Below, one piece after another: positions 23,755 to 32,723 of a DNA stretch of 61,885 bases. The stretch is taken from positions 1 through 61,885 of the forward strand of contig CAYURI010000004.1 of NCBI GenBank assembly GCA_964447275.1, written 5' to 3'. The translations under genes were made by a program, and so were the position numbers. Under the pieces are notes generated by a model. The model searched no databases, was not told the origin of the DNA, and saw only the letters and a list, made by a program, of their open reading frames with translations. Position 1 is the first letter of the stretch. Each line of letters opens with the position of its first letter. The stretch comes from DAOSVX01 sp964447275 (GTDB lineage: Bacteria; Bacillota_I; Bacilli_A; RF39; UBA660).

Positions 23755-25908
23755 TTATTTTTTATCTTCTTTCTTTGGTTCTGGTTTTGGTAAGCATTCT
23801 TTTCTTGATAAGTTTAATCTGCCTCTATTATCATAACCAAGTGATTTAACCATAATTTTGTCTCCTACTTTTAATACATCACTTGGACGATCAATTCTTT
23901 CATGAGCAATTTGGGAAACATGAACTAGGCCTTCACAGCCTTCCCAAAGTTCTACAAAGCAACCAAAGTCTTCAATCTTTACTACTTTACCTTCATAAAT
24001 TTTGCCAGCTTCAACTTCTTTAGTAATATTTTCAATCATCTTCATCGCTTTATCAATAATCGCATAATCAGTATGATAAATAATTACTCTACCATCATCT
24101 TCAATATCAATCTTAACAGCATCTTTATCACTAACTGTTAAAACCCCACTTGATTCTAAGATGATCTTCGTAATTGTCTCACCACCACGACCAATAACAT
24201 CTTTAATCTTTTCGGGATTAATTGTAAGCATTTTAATCTTCGGAGCATATGGTGATAATTCAGTACGAGGTTTACTAATAACTTTATCCATCACATCTAA
24301 GATTTTCATTCTTGCTTTACGAGCATCACTTAAAGCTTCTTTTAAAATCTTTGAAGTAATACCTTTAATTTTAATATCCATTTGTAAAGCGGTAATACCA
24401 TCTCTTGTTCCAGCTGCTTTAAAGTCCATATCACCCATATGATCTTCTAGATCTTGAATATCAGTTAAAATTATATGTTTTCTACCATTAGTTATTAAGC
24501 CCATGGCAATTCCGGCAACTGGAGCTTTAATTGGTACACCAGCAGCCATTAAACTTAAACATCCGGCACAAATACTTGCTTGACTAGATGATCCATTACT
24601 AGATAATATTTCTGATACAACTCTAATCGTGTATGGGAATTCTTCTTCTGAAGGAATTACTTGTAATAAAGCTTTTTCTCCTAAAGCGCCATGCCCAACT
24701 TCTCTTCTACCTGGAGCGCCATATCTACCTGTTTCACCAACTGAGAAAGCCGGAAAATTATAATGTAACATAAATCTTTTGGTATCTTCTAAACCTAGAC
24801 CATCTAGAATTTGGTGTTCACCAATAGCTCCTAGAGTAGTTGTTGATAAAGCTTGAGTTTGACCTCTAGTAAATAAAGCTGAACCATGCGTACGTGGCAA
24901 AATATCAATATCCGCATCTAAGTCTCTTATTTCATCAAATTTTCTGCCATCTGGACGAACTTTCTTATCAGTAATAATCTTTCTAACAACATTTCCTTCA
25001 ACTTCTTCAACAATCTTTTTAACTTGAGCTAAAATAGTGTTTAAATCTAAACTATTAGCATAAACTTCCGTAAAATGAGCTTTTACATCAGCTTTAATTT
25101 CTTCAATTCTGGCATACTTAGTTAGTTTTTCTTTTATTTGAATCGCTTCTAACATTTCTGGAGTAGCATATTTTTCTACTTCTTTTCTTAGACTTTCATT
25201 GATTTCAAATAATACTAACTCTTTTTTTGGTTTACCAATTTCACCAATTACTTCTTCTTGGAATTTAACTAATTCTTTAATATATTTGTGACCAAATTCA
25301 AGCGCTTCAAGCATTTCTTTTTCGCTTGCTTCTTTAGCCGATGCTTCAACCATATTAATCGCATCTTTAGTACCAGCTACTGTTAAGTTAATTGTACTTT
25401 GTTCTTGTTCATCAGTACTTGGATTAATTATGTATTTACCATTTACTTTACCAACCATTACACCAGCTACTGGGCCATCAAAAGGAATATCAGATATACC
25501 TAATGCTAAAGATGATGCAAATAAAGCCGTCATTTCTGGGCTATTATTTTGATCAACTGATAAAACTGTGTTAACAACATTAATTTCATTACGTAAATTT
25601 TCATCAAATAATGGTCTTATTGGTCGATCAATTAATCTCGCTGTTAAAGTAGCACTATCAGTCGGACGTCCTTCTCTTTTAATAAATCCACCCGGGATTT
25701 TACCAACTGAATATAATTTTTCATTATAAACAACCGTTAATGGGAAAAAGTCTTGTTCAATTACTTTAGTACTCATAACTGCTGCTGTCAAAATAACCGT
25801 GTCACCATATCTTACTAAAACACTACCATTAGTTTGTCTAGCCAAAGCCCCATTTTCTACTACTAACTCTTTACCTAAAAAGTTAAATTTAAATATTTTC
25901 TTTTCCAT
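23755..25908 (-). CDS. pnp: Polynucleotide phosphorylase
   Basis: 3'-5' phosphorolytic exoribonuclease of mRNA decay. 717 aa, full length. Two RNase PH domains (first residues 1-220; second begins near RPDGRKFDEIRDLDADI), with FTRGQTQAL and the HYNFPAFSVGETGRYGAPGR active-site region. KH domain with IKDVIGRGGETITKI, then S1 domain GKVVKIEDFGCFVELWEGCE. Directly downstream of rpsO, the standard bacterial pairing, with a rpsO terminator between. Start ATG has GAGGTATAT upstream. Confidence 0.97.
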   Translation of the reverse strand: MEKKIFKFNFLGKELVVENGALARQTNGSVLVRYGDTVILTAAVMSTKVIEQDFFPLTVVYNEKLYSVGKIPGGFIKREGRPTDSATLTARLIDRPIRPLFDENLRNEINVVNTVLSVDQNNSPEMTALFASSLALGISDIPFDGPVAGVMVGKVNGKYIINPSTDEQEQSTINLTVAGTKDAINMVEASAKEASEKEMLEALEFGHKYIKELVKFQEEVIGEIGKPKKELVLFEINESLRKEVEKYATPEMLEAIQIKEKLTKYARIEEIKADVKAHFTEVYANSLDLNTILAQVKKIVEEVEGNVVRKIITDKKVRPDGRKFDEIRDLDADIDILPRTHGSALFTRGQTQALSTTTLGAIGEHQILDGLGLEDTKRFMLHYNFPAFSVGETGRYGAPGRREVGHGALGEKALLQVIPSEEEFPYTIRVVSEILSSNGSSSQASICAGCLSLMAAGVPIKAPVAGIAMGLITNGRKHIILTDIQDLEDHMGDMDFKAAGTRDGITALQMDIKIKGITSKILKEALSDARKARMKILDVMDKVISKPRTELSPYAPKIKMLTINPEKIKDVIGRGGETITKIILESSGVLTVSDKDAVKIDIEDDGRVIIYHTDYAIIDKAMKMIENITKEVEAGKIYEGKVVKIEDFGCFVELWEGCEGLVHVSQIAHERIDRPSDVLKVGDKIMVKSLGYDNRGRLNLSRKECLPKPEPKKEDKK

Positions 25909-25928
25909 ATATACCTCTACTTCTATTA

Positions 25929-25957
25929 TAAAAAAAAGACACTAAAATTAAAAGTGC
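25929..25957 (-). terminator. rpsO-pnp intergenic terminator
   Basis: Hairpin GGCACT-tttaattttt-AGTGTC followed by T8 on the minus strand, right after the rpsO TAG stop. Partial read-through would feed pnp. Confidence 0.7.
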
Positions 25958-26227
25958 CTATTTTCTTAAATCTAATTTTTTAATTAATTCTCTATAACTC
26001 TTTACATTATTTTCTTTTAAATAATCAAGTAAACTTCTTCTCTTACCAACTTTTTTTAGCAAGCCTCTTTTTGAATGAAAGTCATGAATATGAGTAGTTA
26101 AGTGAGCTGTTAGATCATTAATTTCTTTTGTAAGTATTGCAATTTGAACTTCTGTACATCCGGTATCTTTTTCATTTTTAGAAAAATCCTTAACAATACT
26201 TGCTTTTTCTTCCTTATTTAAAGCCAT
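25958..26227 (-). CDS. rpsO: 30S ribosomal protein S15
   Basis: 89 aa primary 16S-binding protein of the small subunit. MALNKEEKASIVKDFSKNEK, DTGCTEVQIAILTKEI, LTTHIHDFHSKRGLLKKVGK and RRSLLDYLK are standard S15 blocks. The ATG at 26225-26227 with GGAGGG upstream is chosen over an in-frame ATG 15 bases earlier that lies before the ribosome site. Precedes pnp. Confidence 0.97.
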   Translation of the reverse strand: MALNKEEKASIVKDFSKNEKDTGCTEVQIAILTKEINDLTAHLTTHIHDFHSKRGLLKKVGKRRSLLDYLKENNVKSYRELIKKLDLRK

Positions 26228-26239
26228 AAAATATCCCTC

Positions 26240-26320
26240 CAATTTCTTTTAAAACCGTTTAATCCTCGTAAAGATTCGGAAAGTAAATCTAAACCAAGAA
26301 AAAACTTACTAACCAATTAT
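26240..26320 (-). promoter_or_regulatory. Possible S15 autoregulatory leader
   Basis: The rpsO leader can fold CCGAATC-loop-GATT..CGG just before the GGAGGG site. S15 represses its own mRNA through such leader structures in several bacteria. The structure here is my hand folding only. Confidence 0.3.
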
Positions 26321-26351
26321 ATACAAAGTTTAATAAAATAGCAATATATTT

Positions 26352-26379
26352 TTGAAATTCAACTTTATTATGATAAAAT
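26352..26379 (+). promoter_or_regulatory. Promoter of UPF0316-CPBP-phosphoesterase operon
   Basis: TTGAAA (26352-26357), 16-base spacer, TAAAAT (26374-26379), about 20 bases before the ATG at 26400. Confidence 0.6.
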
Positions 26380-26399
26380 TACTATAGGTGATTTATAAT

Positions 26400-26915
26400 A
26401 TGACGATATTTCTATTATGCTTAAAAATCTTTTTTGCCAGAATATGTGATGTTTCAGTTGGAACATTTAGAACAATGCTAATTGTAAAAGGCAAAAACTT
26501 TACAGCCACACTAGCGGCTTTCGCTGAAGTTTTTATATGGTTCTTAATTGCGAGAGAAGCTTTAAATACTGGAATTGATTCAATTTTTATTCCACTTGCT
26601 TATGCTGGGGGATATGCCGCTGGAACTTATATTGGCATTATTCTATCAAAAGTTTTAATTGATGGCATTGTTAGTGTTCAAGCCGTAATTGATAATTATA
26701 ATGACGATATTGTAAAAAAAATTAGAGAAAAAGGTTATGGGGTATCAATCATTCCTTTAGAATGTCAAAACGTCAATGATCGTAAAGTAATGTTACATAT
26801 GCAAATAAACAAAAAAGAACTTAATAATCTCATGAAACTTATAAAAAGTCTTGATGGCGATTCTTTTATTACTGTTAGTGAAACTAAATATGTTCGTAAC
26901 GGTTTTATTAAATAA
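26400..26915 (+). CDS. UPF0316 (YebE-like) membrane protein with DUF2179 domain
   Basis: 171 aa. Three N-terminal helices (MTIFLLCLKIFFARICDVSV; FTATLAAFAEVFIWFLIA; FIPLAYAGGYAAGTYIGIIL) and a cytoplasmic C-terminal DUF2179-like alpha/beta domain with MLHMQINKKELNNLMKLI. CDVSVGTFRTMLIVKG is a family-typical motif. Start ATG 26400 with AGGTG nine bases upstream. Function unknown; DUF2179 domains occur in YitT-type proteins and may bind a ligand. First gene of a three-gene plus-strand operon. Confidence 0.85.
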   Translation: MTIFLLCLKIFFARICDVSVGTFRTMLIVKGKNFTATLAAFAEVFIWFLIAREALNTGIDSIFIPLAYAGGYAAGTYIGIILSKVLIDGIVSVQAVIDNYNDDIVKKIREKGYGVSIIPLECQNVNDRKVMLHMQINKKELNNLMKLIKSLDGDSFITVSETKYVRNGFIK

Positions 26916-26945
26916 TCCTTATATAATTAGAAAGTAAAGGTAAAA

Positions 26946-27659
26946 ATGAAAAACATTCTAACCGATTTAAAAAAATTTGGTAAAAGCTTATTAATGCTAT
27001 TTATATATATAATTATTATCCCAGGTATTTCCTATGCATTTTTAATTGATAGTAATTTTAAAAGTTTTAGTTTTCTAAAACAAAATTTATTGATGCTTGC
27101 TTGTGAAGGAATTGTTTTTTTAATCGTGATTTTTATTTTTCGTAAAACCTTAATTACTGATTTTAAAGACTTTAAAATTAATTTTAAAAATTATATTAAA
27201 ATAATTATTAAATATTGGTTAATTGGTATGGGGATTATGATTTTAACTAATTTTATAATTAATTATGTTATCTTTCCTGGTAGTATTGCTTTAAATGAAA
27301 CAGCCAATCGTGAATCATTAATTAAATACCCTATTTATTCTATTATGACTTTAGTTATATTAGGTCCAATTAGTGAGGAATTAATCTTTAGAGCCAATTT
27401 TAAAAACAGTATCAAAAATGATAAATTATTTCTAGTCATAACAGCTTTATTATTTGGTAGCATGCATCTACTTGCTTATTTTGATTCCATGCAAAGTATA
27501 TCTAGTAGTTGGCCTCAATTATTATATTTAATTCCTTATACAGCTTTAGGTTTTATCTTTGGGTATGTATATTTAAAAACCAAGAATATTTATTCGGCAA
27601 TTGTAATTCATTTATTAACTAATTTATTATCAGTAAGTATTATCTTACTTTCTTTATAG
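26946..27659 (+). CDS. CPBP-family intramembrane metalloprotease
   Basis: 237 aa, about seven transmembrane helices. The Abi/CPBP motifs are present: GPISEELIFRANF (EExxxR), FGSMHLLAYF (second metal-binding His) and a third His in IVIHLLTNLLSVS. Such enzymes are related to eukaryotic CAAX prenyl proteases; in Firmicutes some act in bacteriocin immunity or cell-surface processing. Substrate unknown here. Lies 30 bases after the UPF0316 gene and 9 before the phosphoesterase gene. Confidence 0.88.
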   Translation: MKNILTDLKKFGKSLLMLFIYIIIIPGISYAFLIDSNFKSFSFLKQNLLMLACEGIVFLIVIFIFRKTLITDFKDFKINFKNYIKIIIKYWLIGMGIMILTNFIINYVIFPGSIALNETANRESLIKYPIYSIMTLVILGPISEELIFRANFKNSIKNDKLFLVITALLFGSMHLLAYFDSMQSISSSWPQLLYLIPYTALGFIFGYVYLKTKNIYSAIVIHLLTNLLSVSIILLSL

Positions 27660-27668
27660 GAGGAATTT

Positions 27669-28514
27669 ATGAGTAAAATAAGAGTAGTTTTAATCTTTTT
27701 AATTTTTATAATTGTCGGTTTACTTCTATGGAGTCGTTATATGAGTACTAAAGGCTTAGTAACTAGAGAATATGCTGTTCAAGATAAAATCATTCCTAAG
27801 TCTTTTAATGGTTTAAAAATTGTCCATTTTTCCGATTTACACTATGGTAGAACAGTAAATGATGAAAAGTTAGAACTTGTTGTTAATGAAATCAATCTAT
27901 TAAAGCCGGACATCGTTGTATTTACTGGTGATCTAGTTGATAAAGATATTAAGATAAATGAAAAAAAATTGGCTAATATCGAAAACCTACTGGCTAAGAT
28001 TGATGCTAATATTGGTAAATATGCTGTAAAAGGCAATCATGATTATAGTAATAAATTGTTTGAAACAATTATGACCGAATCGGGATTAAAACTTTTAAAT
28101 AATGAAAGCGAACTAATTTATTATAAGTCTAATACGCCAATTATTATTAGTGGTCTTACTTCTTCTATTAAATCACACCCAGATTATGATAATTTATTTA
28201 CTAATTTGGCATTATCTGAAGAAGAATTAAATAGTTATTACAAAATATTACTAGTTCATGAACCAGATCAAATATTAAAAGTTAGTGATAAGAAATACGA
28301 TCTAGTATTATCGGGTCATAGTCATAATGGTCAAGTAAGACTTCCCTTTGTTGGGGCTTTAATTAAAACTAAAGGGGCCAAGAAATACTATGATAGTCAT
28401 TATAAAGTAAACGATACCGAGCTTTATATTTCTGGTGGTATAGGCTGTTCTAATTTAAACTTTCGTTTCATGAATAAACCATCATTTAACTTATATCGTT
28501 TATATACCAAATAA
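27669..28514 (+). CDS. Membrane-anchored metallophosphoesterase (YkuE-like)
   Basis: 281 aa calcineurin-type phosphoesterase with an N-terminal signal anchor (VVLIFLIFIIVGLLLWSRYM). All metal-site blocks are visible: HFSDLHYG, FTGDLVD, VKGNHDY, LLVHEPDQI and LSGHSHNGQ. The family includes YkuE of B. subtilis and LpxG/YaeI-type enzymes; with no LPS genes here, a lipid or wall phosphate substrate is likely. Ribosome site AGGAGG. Last gene of the operon. The catalytic domain should face outside. Confidence 0.9.
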   Translation: MSKIRVVLIFLIFIIVGLLLWSRYMSTKGLVTREYAVQDKIIPKSFNGLKIVHFSDLHYGRTVNDEKLELVVNEINLLKPDIVVFTGDLVDKDIKINEKKLANIENLLAKIDANIGKYAVKGNHDYSNKLFETIMTESGLKLLNNESELIYYKSNTPIIISGLTSSIKSHPDYDNLFTNLALSEEELNSYYKILLVHEPDQILKVSDKKYDLVLSGHSHNGQVRLPFVGALIKTKGAKKYYDSHYKVNDTELYISGGIGCSNLNFRFMNKPSFNLYRLYTK

Positions 28515-28540
28515 AAAGAATTAATTAAAATAATTAATTC
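28513..28540 (-). terminator. trpS terminator
   Basis: Hairpin GAATTAATT-atttt-AATTAATTC followed by T5 on the minus strand, overlapping the trpS stop. Confidence 0.65.
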
Positions 28541-29564
28541 CCATAGCATCTTTTACTGCTTTTAAAGTAGAAGATGCTTTTATTTGTGCTTTCCTTGATC
28601 CCCCTTTTAATATTTCGTAGATCTTATCTTTATCCTTAGTTAGTTCTTCTCTTCTTTCTCTAATTGGTTTTAATATCTCTTGTAAAACATCATTTAAGAA
28701 TAATTTGATTTTGACATCTCCTAAACCACCACGTTCATAATGAGCTTTTAGTTCTTCTAAATCATGATATTCCGGTAGATACTTTTGAAAATGATCTTTA
28801 GTAGCAAAAACATCTAAATAAGTAAAAACAATATTACCAGCTATTTTGCCTGGGTCTTCAACTTTAAGATGATCTGGATCAGTATACATGGCCATTACTT
28901 TAGTTTTTATTTCTTCTGGTGAGTCCCCTAAGTAAATCCCATTGCCTAAAGATTTACCCATTTTACTTTTTCCATCAATACCTGGTAGTCTTAGACAGTT
29001 TTTATTACTAGGTAACACTGCTTCTGGACTAACTAAAGTTTCGCCATATAAACGATTAAAGGTATCAACTATTTCTCTAGTTTGTTCAATCATTGGTAAT
29101 TGATCTTCACCAACTGGAACAGTTGTTGCTTGAAAAGCAGTAATATCTGCAGCTTGACTTACTGGATAAGTAAAAAATCCCATCGGTACATTTTCTTCAT
29201 AATTATGATTCTTAATTTCTTCTTTAACAGTTGGGTTTCTTCTTAATCTAGCAACTGTTACTAAATTCATATAATAAAATGTTAGTTCACATAACTCTGG
29301 AACTAAAGATTGAATAAAGATTACTGACTTAGTTGGATCAAGTCCTACTGCCATATAATCTAATGCTACTTCAATAATATTATTTCTTACTTTGTTTACA
29401 TCTTTAAAATTATCAGTTAAAGCTTGAGCATCAGCAATCATAATATATACTTCATCAAACTCTCCTGAATTTTGTAATCTTACTCTTTCTTTTAAAGACC
29501 CCACAAAATGACCAATATGAAGTGGTCCAGTTGGTCTATCACCTGTTAAAATTATTTTTTTCAT
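28521..29564 (-). CDS. trpS: Tryptophanyl-tRNA synthetase
   Basis: Class Ic synthetase charging tRNA-Trp. 347 aa. HIGH motif in GPLHIGHFVG, KMSKS motif as KMGKSLGN, plus TFYMNLVTVARLRRNPTVKE and PVGEDQLPMIEQTREIV. Start ATG at 29562-29564 with GGTGAT upstream; the GTG inside that ribosome site is rejected. No T-box leader precedes it, unlike leuS in this window. Confidence 0.96.
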   Translation of the reverse strand: MKKIILTGDRPTGPLHIGHFVGSLKERVRLQNSGEFDEVYIMIADAQALTDNFKDVNKVRNNIIEVALDYMAVGLDPTKSVIFIQSLVPELCELTFYYMNLVTVARLRRNPTVKEEIKNHNYEENVPMGFFTYPVSQAADITAFQATTVPVGEDQLPMIEQTREIVDTFNRLYGETLVSPEAVLPSNKNCLRLPGIDGKSKMGKSLGNGIYLGDSPEEIKTKVMAMYTDPDHLKVEDPGKIAGNIVFTYLDVFATKDHFQKYLPEYHDLEELKAHYERGGLGDVKIKLFLNDVLQEILKPIRERREELTKDKDKIYEILKGGSRKAQIKASSTLKAVKDAMGINYFN

Positions 29565-29622
29565 TTTTATCACCTAAAAATATTTTATCATAAAAAAAAT
29601 CTTAATTAAACTCTTTTAGTTA

Positions 29623-30717
29623 CTAAGACTCTTTTCTTTTCTCTTTATACATCTTTTGATCAGCTTTTTTAAGTTGCTTATAGATATCATATTCACCATT
29701 AATATTTGGTTTTAATATTTCGTATCCAATACTTAAACTAATTTTAAATTTTTTAAGCAGATTATAATTTTTTAAATTATTATTAATTTTATTAATAATA
29801 ACTGGGGCATTCTCTGGATCATCAAAATCCGCAATAATAATGAATTCATCGCCACCAAAACGAACAACATAATCAGTTTTTCTTACGGTATCAAGCAATA
29901 ATTTAGCAACATCTTTTAAGACTTTATCGCCTTTATCATGGCCATAAGTATCATTTATTTGTTTAAATTTATTAACATCAATCATATAAATAACCATCTT
30001 TTTACTACTAATACGACGATTGGCTTCGATCTTTTTTAATACCTCACGATTATAAAGACCAGTTAATATATCCCTAGTATTTACTTTTTCATTAATATGT
30101 TCATAAATAAATAATGCAATAATAGTATATAATGGTGTTAATAAATAAAGATCTTTAATAAATATTGAGATAACTAAACTTATAAAACTAAATAATGATA
30201 TCATGAAGATACTTACATCTTTGTTTTCTTTTTTAAATATTAAATAATACCCATATTCAATTAACATAAGTAAGCCTGGGATTAAAGACATTAATAATAA
30301 AAATGGATAATGACTATATTCACTAATATTAAATGGTATCTCTAATATGCTATTATTATTTACAAACGTTAAAAAAATTAATACCGGGATAAAAAATAAA
30401 TAAGCCATCCTAAAGTACTTTTTAAATTTTACATAATATTTTGATAATAAAAAATTTTCTTCAACATATTCGTATAAAAAAAGTGGTAGAAAAAAGATAA
30501 TATAAAAACCTATAATAAGTAATATATATCTTAATGGTGCTATTAAAGGAACACCTGATAAGAGGATATTAACTATTGCTAATAACATTATCATTCCTAA
30601 AGCTTTTAAAAATAAAAAAGAATATCGATTAAAACGATATTTAAACCTATTTGAGTAATCTAAAAATAAGATAACCAATATAAGTAATGAATATATTTCA
30701 ATGTTTAATATTCTCAT
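29623..30717 (-). CDS. Membrane GGDEF diguanylate cyclase
   Basis: 364 aa. Six to eight transmembrane helices fill residues 1-205. The C-terminal GGDEF domain begins near LTGLYNREVL and holds DVNKFKQINDTYGHDKGD and the intact active site RFGGDEFIIIADF. An RKTD inhibitory I-site (RxxD) stands five residues before GGDEF, so product inhibition is expected. It should make cyclic di-GMP under control of the membrane part. No EAL or PilZ protein is in the window. A signal-peptide-bearing lipoprotein gene lies directly upstream. Confidence 0.9.
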   Translation of the reverse strand: MRILNIEIYSLLILVILFLDYSNRFKYRFNRYSFLFLKALGMIMLLAIVNILLSGVPLIAPLRYILLIIGFYIIFFLPLFLYEYVEENFLLSKYYVKFKKYFRMAYLFFIPVLIFLTFVNNNSILEIPFNISEYSHYPFLLLMSLIPGLLMLIEYGYYLIFKKENKDVSIFMISLFSFISLVISIFIKDLYLLTPLYTIIALFIYEHINEKVNTRDILTGLYNREVLKKIEANRRISSKKMVIYMIDVNKFKQINDTYGHDKGDKVLKDVAKLLLDTVRKTDYVVRFGGDEFIIIADFDDPENAPVIINKINNNLKNYNLLKKFKISLSIGYEILKPNINGEYDIYKQLKKADQKMYKEKRKES

Positions 30718-30731
30718 TTATTAACCTTGTA

Positions 30732-31199
30732 CTAATACCCTAAACCTTCTAATATAGTATTAATTTCTTTTTCGTAACTAGTGTTAGCTCTAACATATAA
30801 ATAAGTATTACCAATTCTAACTACAACACTATAGTAGTCGCCAGCTTTATCAGTATATTTACTATAAGTATCTTTAGTTACAGTGGTGTTTTTCTTTGAA
30901 TCAGTACCAGCTACAGCTTTTAAATTAGCCACATATTGTTCATAACCAGCTTTTGCACCATTTTCACTTTTAGCTAAATAAAATTCTATTTGATAAGCAT
31001 TAGACTTTTGAGCAATATAAGCAGTTTTTATAGTCGTATCTGTCATATAAGAAGTTGCATCGATTACCTCAAACCCATATGACTCCATCTTACTTTTGAA
31101 ATCACTCATTTCTAGAGCCACTTTCTTACTACAACCAGTAATAAATAAAGTAAAAGCTAATACACTAAACAAAGCAATTAATTTAAAATATTTTTTCAT
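30732..31199 (-). CDS. Putative lipoprotein
   Basis: 155 aa. Signal MKKYFKLIALFSVLAFTLFI followed by TGCSKK, so the cysteine is the lipidation site. The mature domain (MSDFKSKMESYGFEVIDAT ... IEFYLAKSENGAKAGYEQYV) is a small alpha/beta unit seen in many gut-Firmicute lipoproteins; no function is known. Start ATG 31197-31199 preceded by GGAGGAT. It ends 15 bases before the GGDEF gene, so both may share an mRNA and the lipoprotein could feed its sensor part; that link is inference. Confidence 0.8.
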   Translation of the reverse strand: MKKYFKLIALFSVLAFTLFITGCSKKVALEMSDFKSKMESYGFEVIDATSYMTDTTIKTAYIAQKSNAYQIEFYLAKSENGAKAGYEQYVANLKAVAGTDSKKNTTVTKDTYSKYTDKAGDYYSVVVRIGNTYLYVRANTSYEKEINTILEGLGY

Positions 31200-31306
31200 C
31201 TTTAAATCCTCCATATTTTATATAAATATAGTATAGCATAAAAAAAATATTTTTAAAATATTTTTTTAGTTATTTAAATATAAAATAGCAAAAGAATTAA
31301 CATATC

Positions 31307-32218
31307 TTATAATTTCATTACATTACACTTGTCTTCTATTTTGTTATGTGCCAAAAGTCCATTGTTGTTATATTCGTTTTTAAAAAAGCCAGCTTCTTCT
31401 TCAATAATGAATGTTAAAGGATTAGCAAACATTTTCACTTCATCAATATAATGGAGAAGCATTTTCTCACCTTTAGAAAGCTTTGGCGCACATATGACAC
31501 CATTTATCATAAGCATAAACATTGTTGTTAAAGTATCTGCTCCCATAGAAATAAAAGATATCCCCCTTTTATTTCCATTCCAAGATACCGGATAAACATC
31601 TTTTTGCTTACAATTTATAAAAAGCCCAACATTATTAATGACAATATAATCAAACTGTTCTTCAAGTGGCACACTATTATCCAAATAATACTTTTCAATA
31701 ATATTAAAAATTTTTTGCATCTTATTAATATCATAACAAGCATTATCTTCTATAAATATAAAAGTAAATATTTGCTTTATAAAAACACCTATTTCTTCTG
31801 CCTGTTTCCTTGAGCAAAGGCCATCTTCTACTCTTCTTAGTTTTTTGACACTTCTTATTTGCAATAATGCGGTTTCTATTTCTTTTCTTGAGCTACTTCC
31901 TTTTACTTCTATTGCAAAATCAACTCCGTCAGCTAAAATAAACTCTATTATTTCATCTGAATTATAAAGATTAGGATGAATTGGATTTAACACCACTATA
32001 TCTACAGAATGGCTTTTATTCCCAAAAGAATCATTTATTTCTCCTTTCCCAAACTTATATGGGTATGGAAACACTCTTTTGATCATCCTTAACAACAATT
32101 TTTCTCTAATATCAGCAATATCTTGCGGAGTTTTTCTTTTTTTAACGCTTTCGCTTTGAAAGCCATTTTCAATTTCTTTAGCCATGTCAGCAAAGTATTT
32201 CTTTAACAAAATTGACAT
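31307..32218 (-). CDS. DUF6602 family protein, possible PD-(D/E)XK nuclease fold
   Basis: 303 aa. The N-terminal helix MSILLKKYFADMAKEIENGF and REKLLLRMIKRVFPYPYKFG lead to GKGEINDSFGNKSHSVDIVV and FAIEVKGS, a D...E-x-K pattern of restriction-enzyme-like folds. This arrangement (conserved G.G.I.D..G..S...DIV) is that of DUF6602. The C-terminal half is mixed alpha/beta with FISMGADTLTTMFMLMI. Start ATG 32216-32218 with GGAAGTGAT upstream. DUF6602 proteins are often near defence or mobile genes; here the neighbours are housekeeping genes, so the role is uncertain. Confidence 0.7.
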   Translation of the reverse strand: MSILLKKYFADMAKEIENGFQSESVKKRKTPQDIADIREKLLLRMIKRVFPYPYKFGKGEINDSFGNKSHSVDIVVLNPIHPNLYNSDEIIEFILADGVDFAIEVKGSSSRKEIETALLQIRSVKKLRRVEDGLCSRKQAEEIGVFIKQIFTFIFIEDNACYDINKMQKIFNIIEKYYLDNSVPLEEQFDYIVINNVGLFINCKQKDVYPVSWNGNKRGISFISMGADTLTTMFMLMINGVICAPKLSKGEKMLLHYIDEVKMFANPLTFIIEEEAGFFKNEYNNNGLLAHNKIEDKCNVMKL

Positions 32219-32245
32219 TTTTATCACTTCCAATTATATTATATC

Positions 32246-32271
32246 AAAAAAAGCACCTTTTGTAGATGCTT
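32246..32271 (-). terminator. ssrA terminator
   Basis: Hairpin AAGCATC-tacaaaa-GGTGCTT followed by T7 on the minus strand, about 65 bases past the mature 3' CCA. The intervening 32272-32335 shows no other feature. Confidence 0.65.
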
Positions 32272-32335
32272 ATTTTAGCTTTATAATCAAAGCAAACCCT
32301 CCTAAATACGTGAAGTAGTTTGTTTTATTTTCATC

Positions 32336-32689
32336 TGGTGGAGTCGAGGGGAATTGAACCCCTGTCCAAAATATTCTTTGGTAAAATTCTACAAGTTTAG
32401 TTAAGATGATAATTTTATTAGTGGAAAAAATCTTAACAAATAACCACTAACTAGTTTAGTAAATTTTATTAATATAGCCTAAACATCAATATTAACTAAG
32501 CTCATATATATGAGCCTCTTTATCTGTCCTATGAGCAAAAACAAACAAGAAGCTTAGCTTTGCTTAGGTATTAAGCTACAGCTAAATTTAAATTATAGTT
32601 GTCAGTTAATTTAAAAACTGTTGTCATTTAGGTATGACGACCACTTGCCTTTTAAAAAAGAGATACCCTGTCGAATCCAAGGCGACCCC
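32336..32689 (-). ncRNA. ssrA: Transfer-messenger RNA (tmRNA)
   Basis: 354 nt RNA that rescues stalled ribosomes with SmpB. The 5' end GGGGTCGCCTTGGATTCGAC and the encoded 3' end (CGACTCC plus ACCA) pair as the alanine-type acceptor stem; the T-arm reads GGGGTTCAATTCCCC. The tag reading frame ends in LTDNYNLNLAVA before TAA (32571-32573). The resume codon is probably AAA near 32612 but could lie a codon or two away. The tag ends AVA rather than the more common LAA/AVAA. Its promoter lies 5' within 20 bases, and a terminator follows. Confidence 0.95.
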
Positions 32690-32697
32690 GTGGCAAG

Positions 32698-32706
32698 ATT
32701 ATACCA
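32698..32706 (-). promoter_or_regulatory. ssrA extended -10 promoter
   Basis: TGGTATAAT on the minus strand (TG-n-TATAAT extended -10), eight bases before the tmRNA 5' G. The -35 region is poor, as is usual for extended -10 promoters. Confidence 0.65.
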
Positions 32707-32723
32707 TATTTAGAGCAAAAAAG

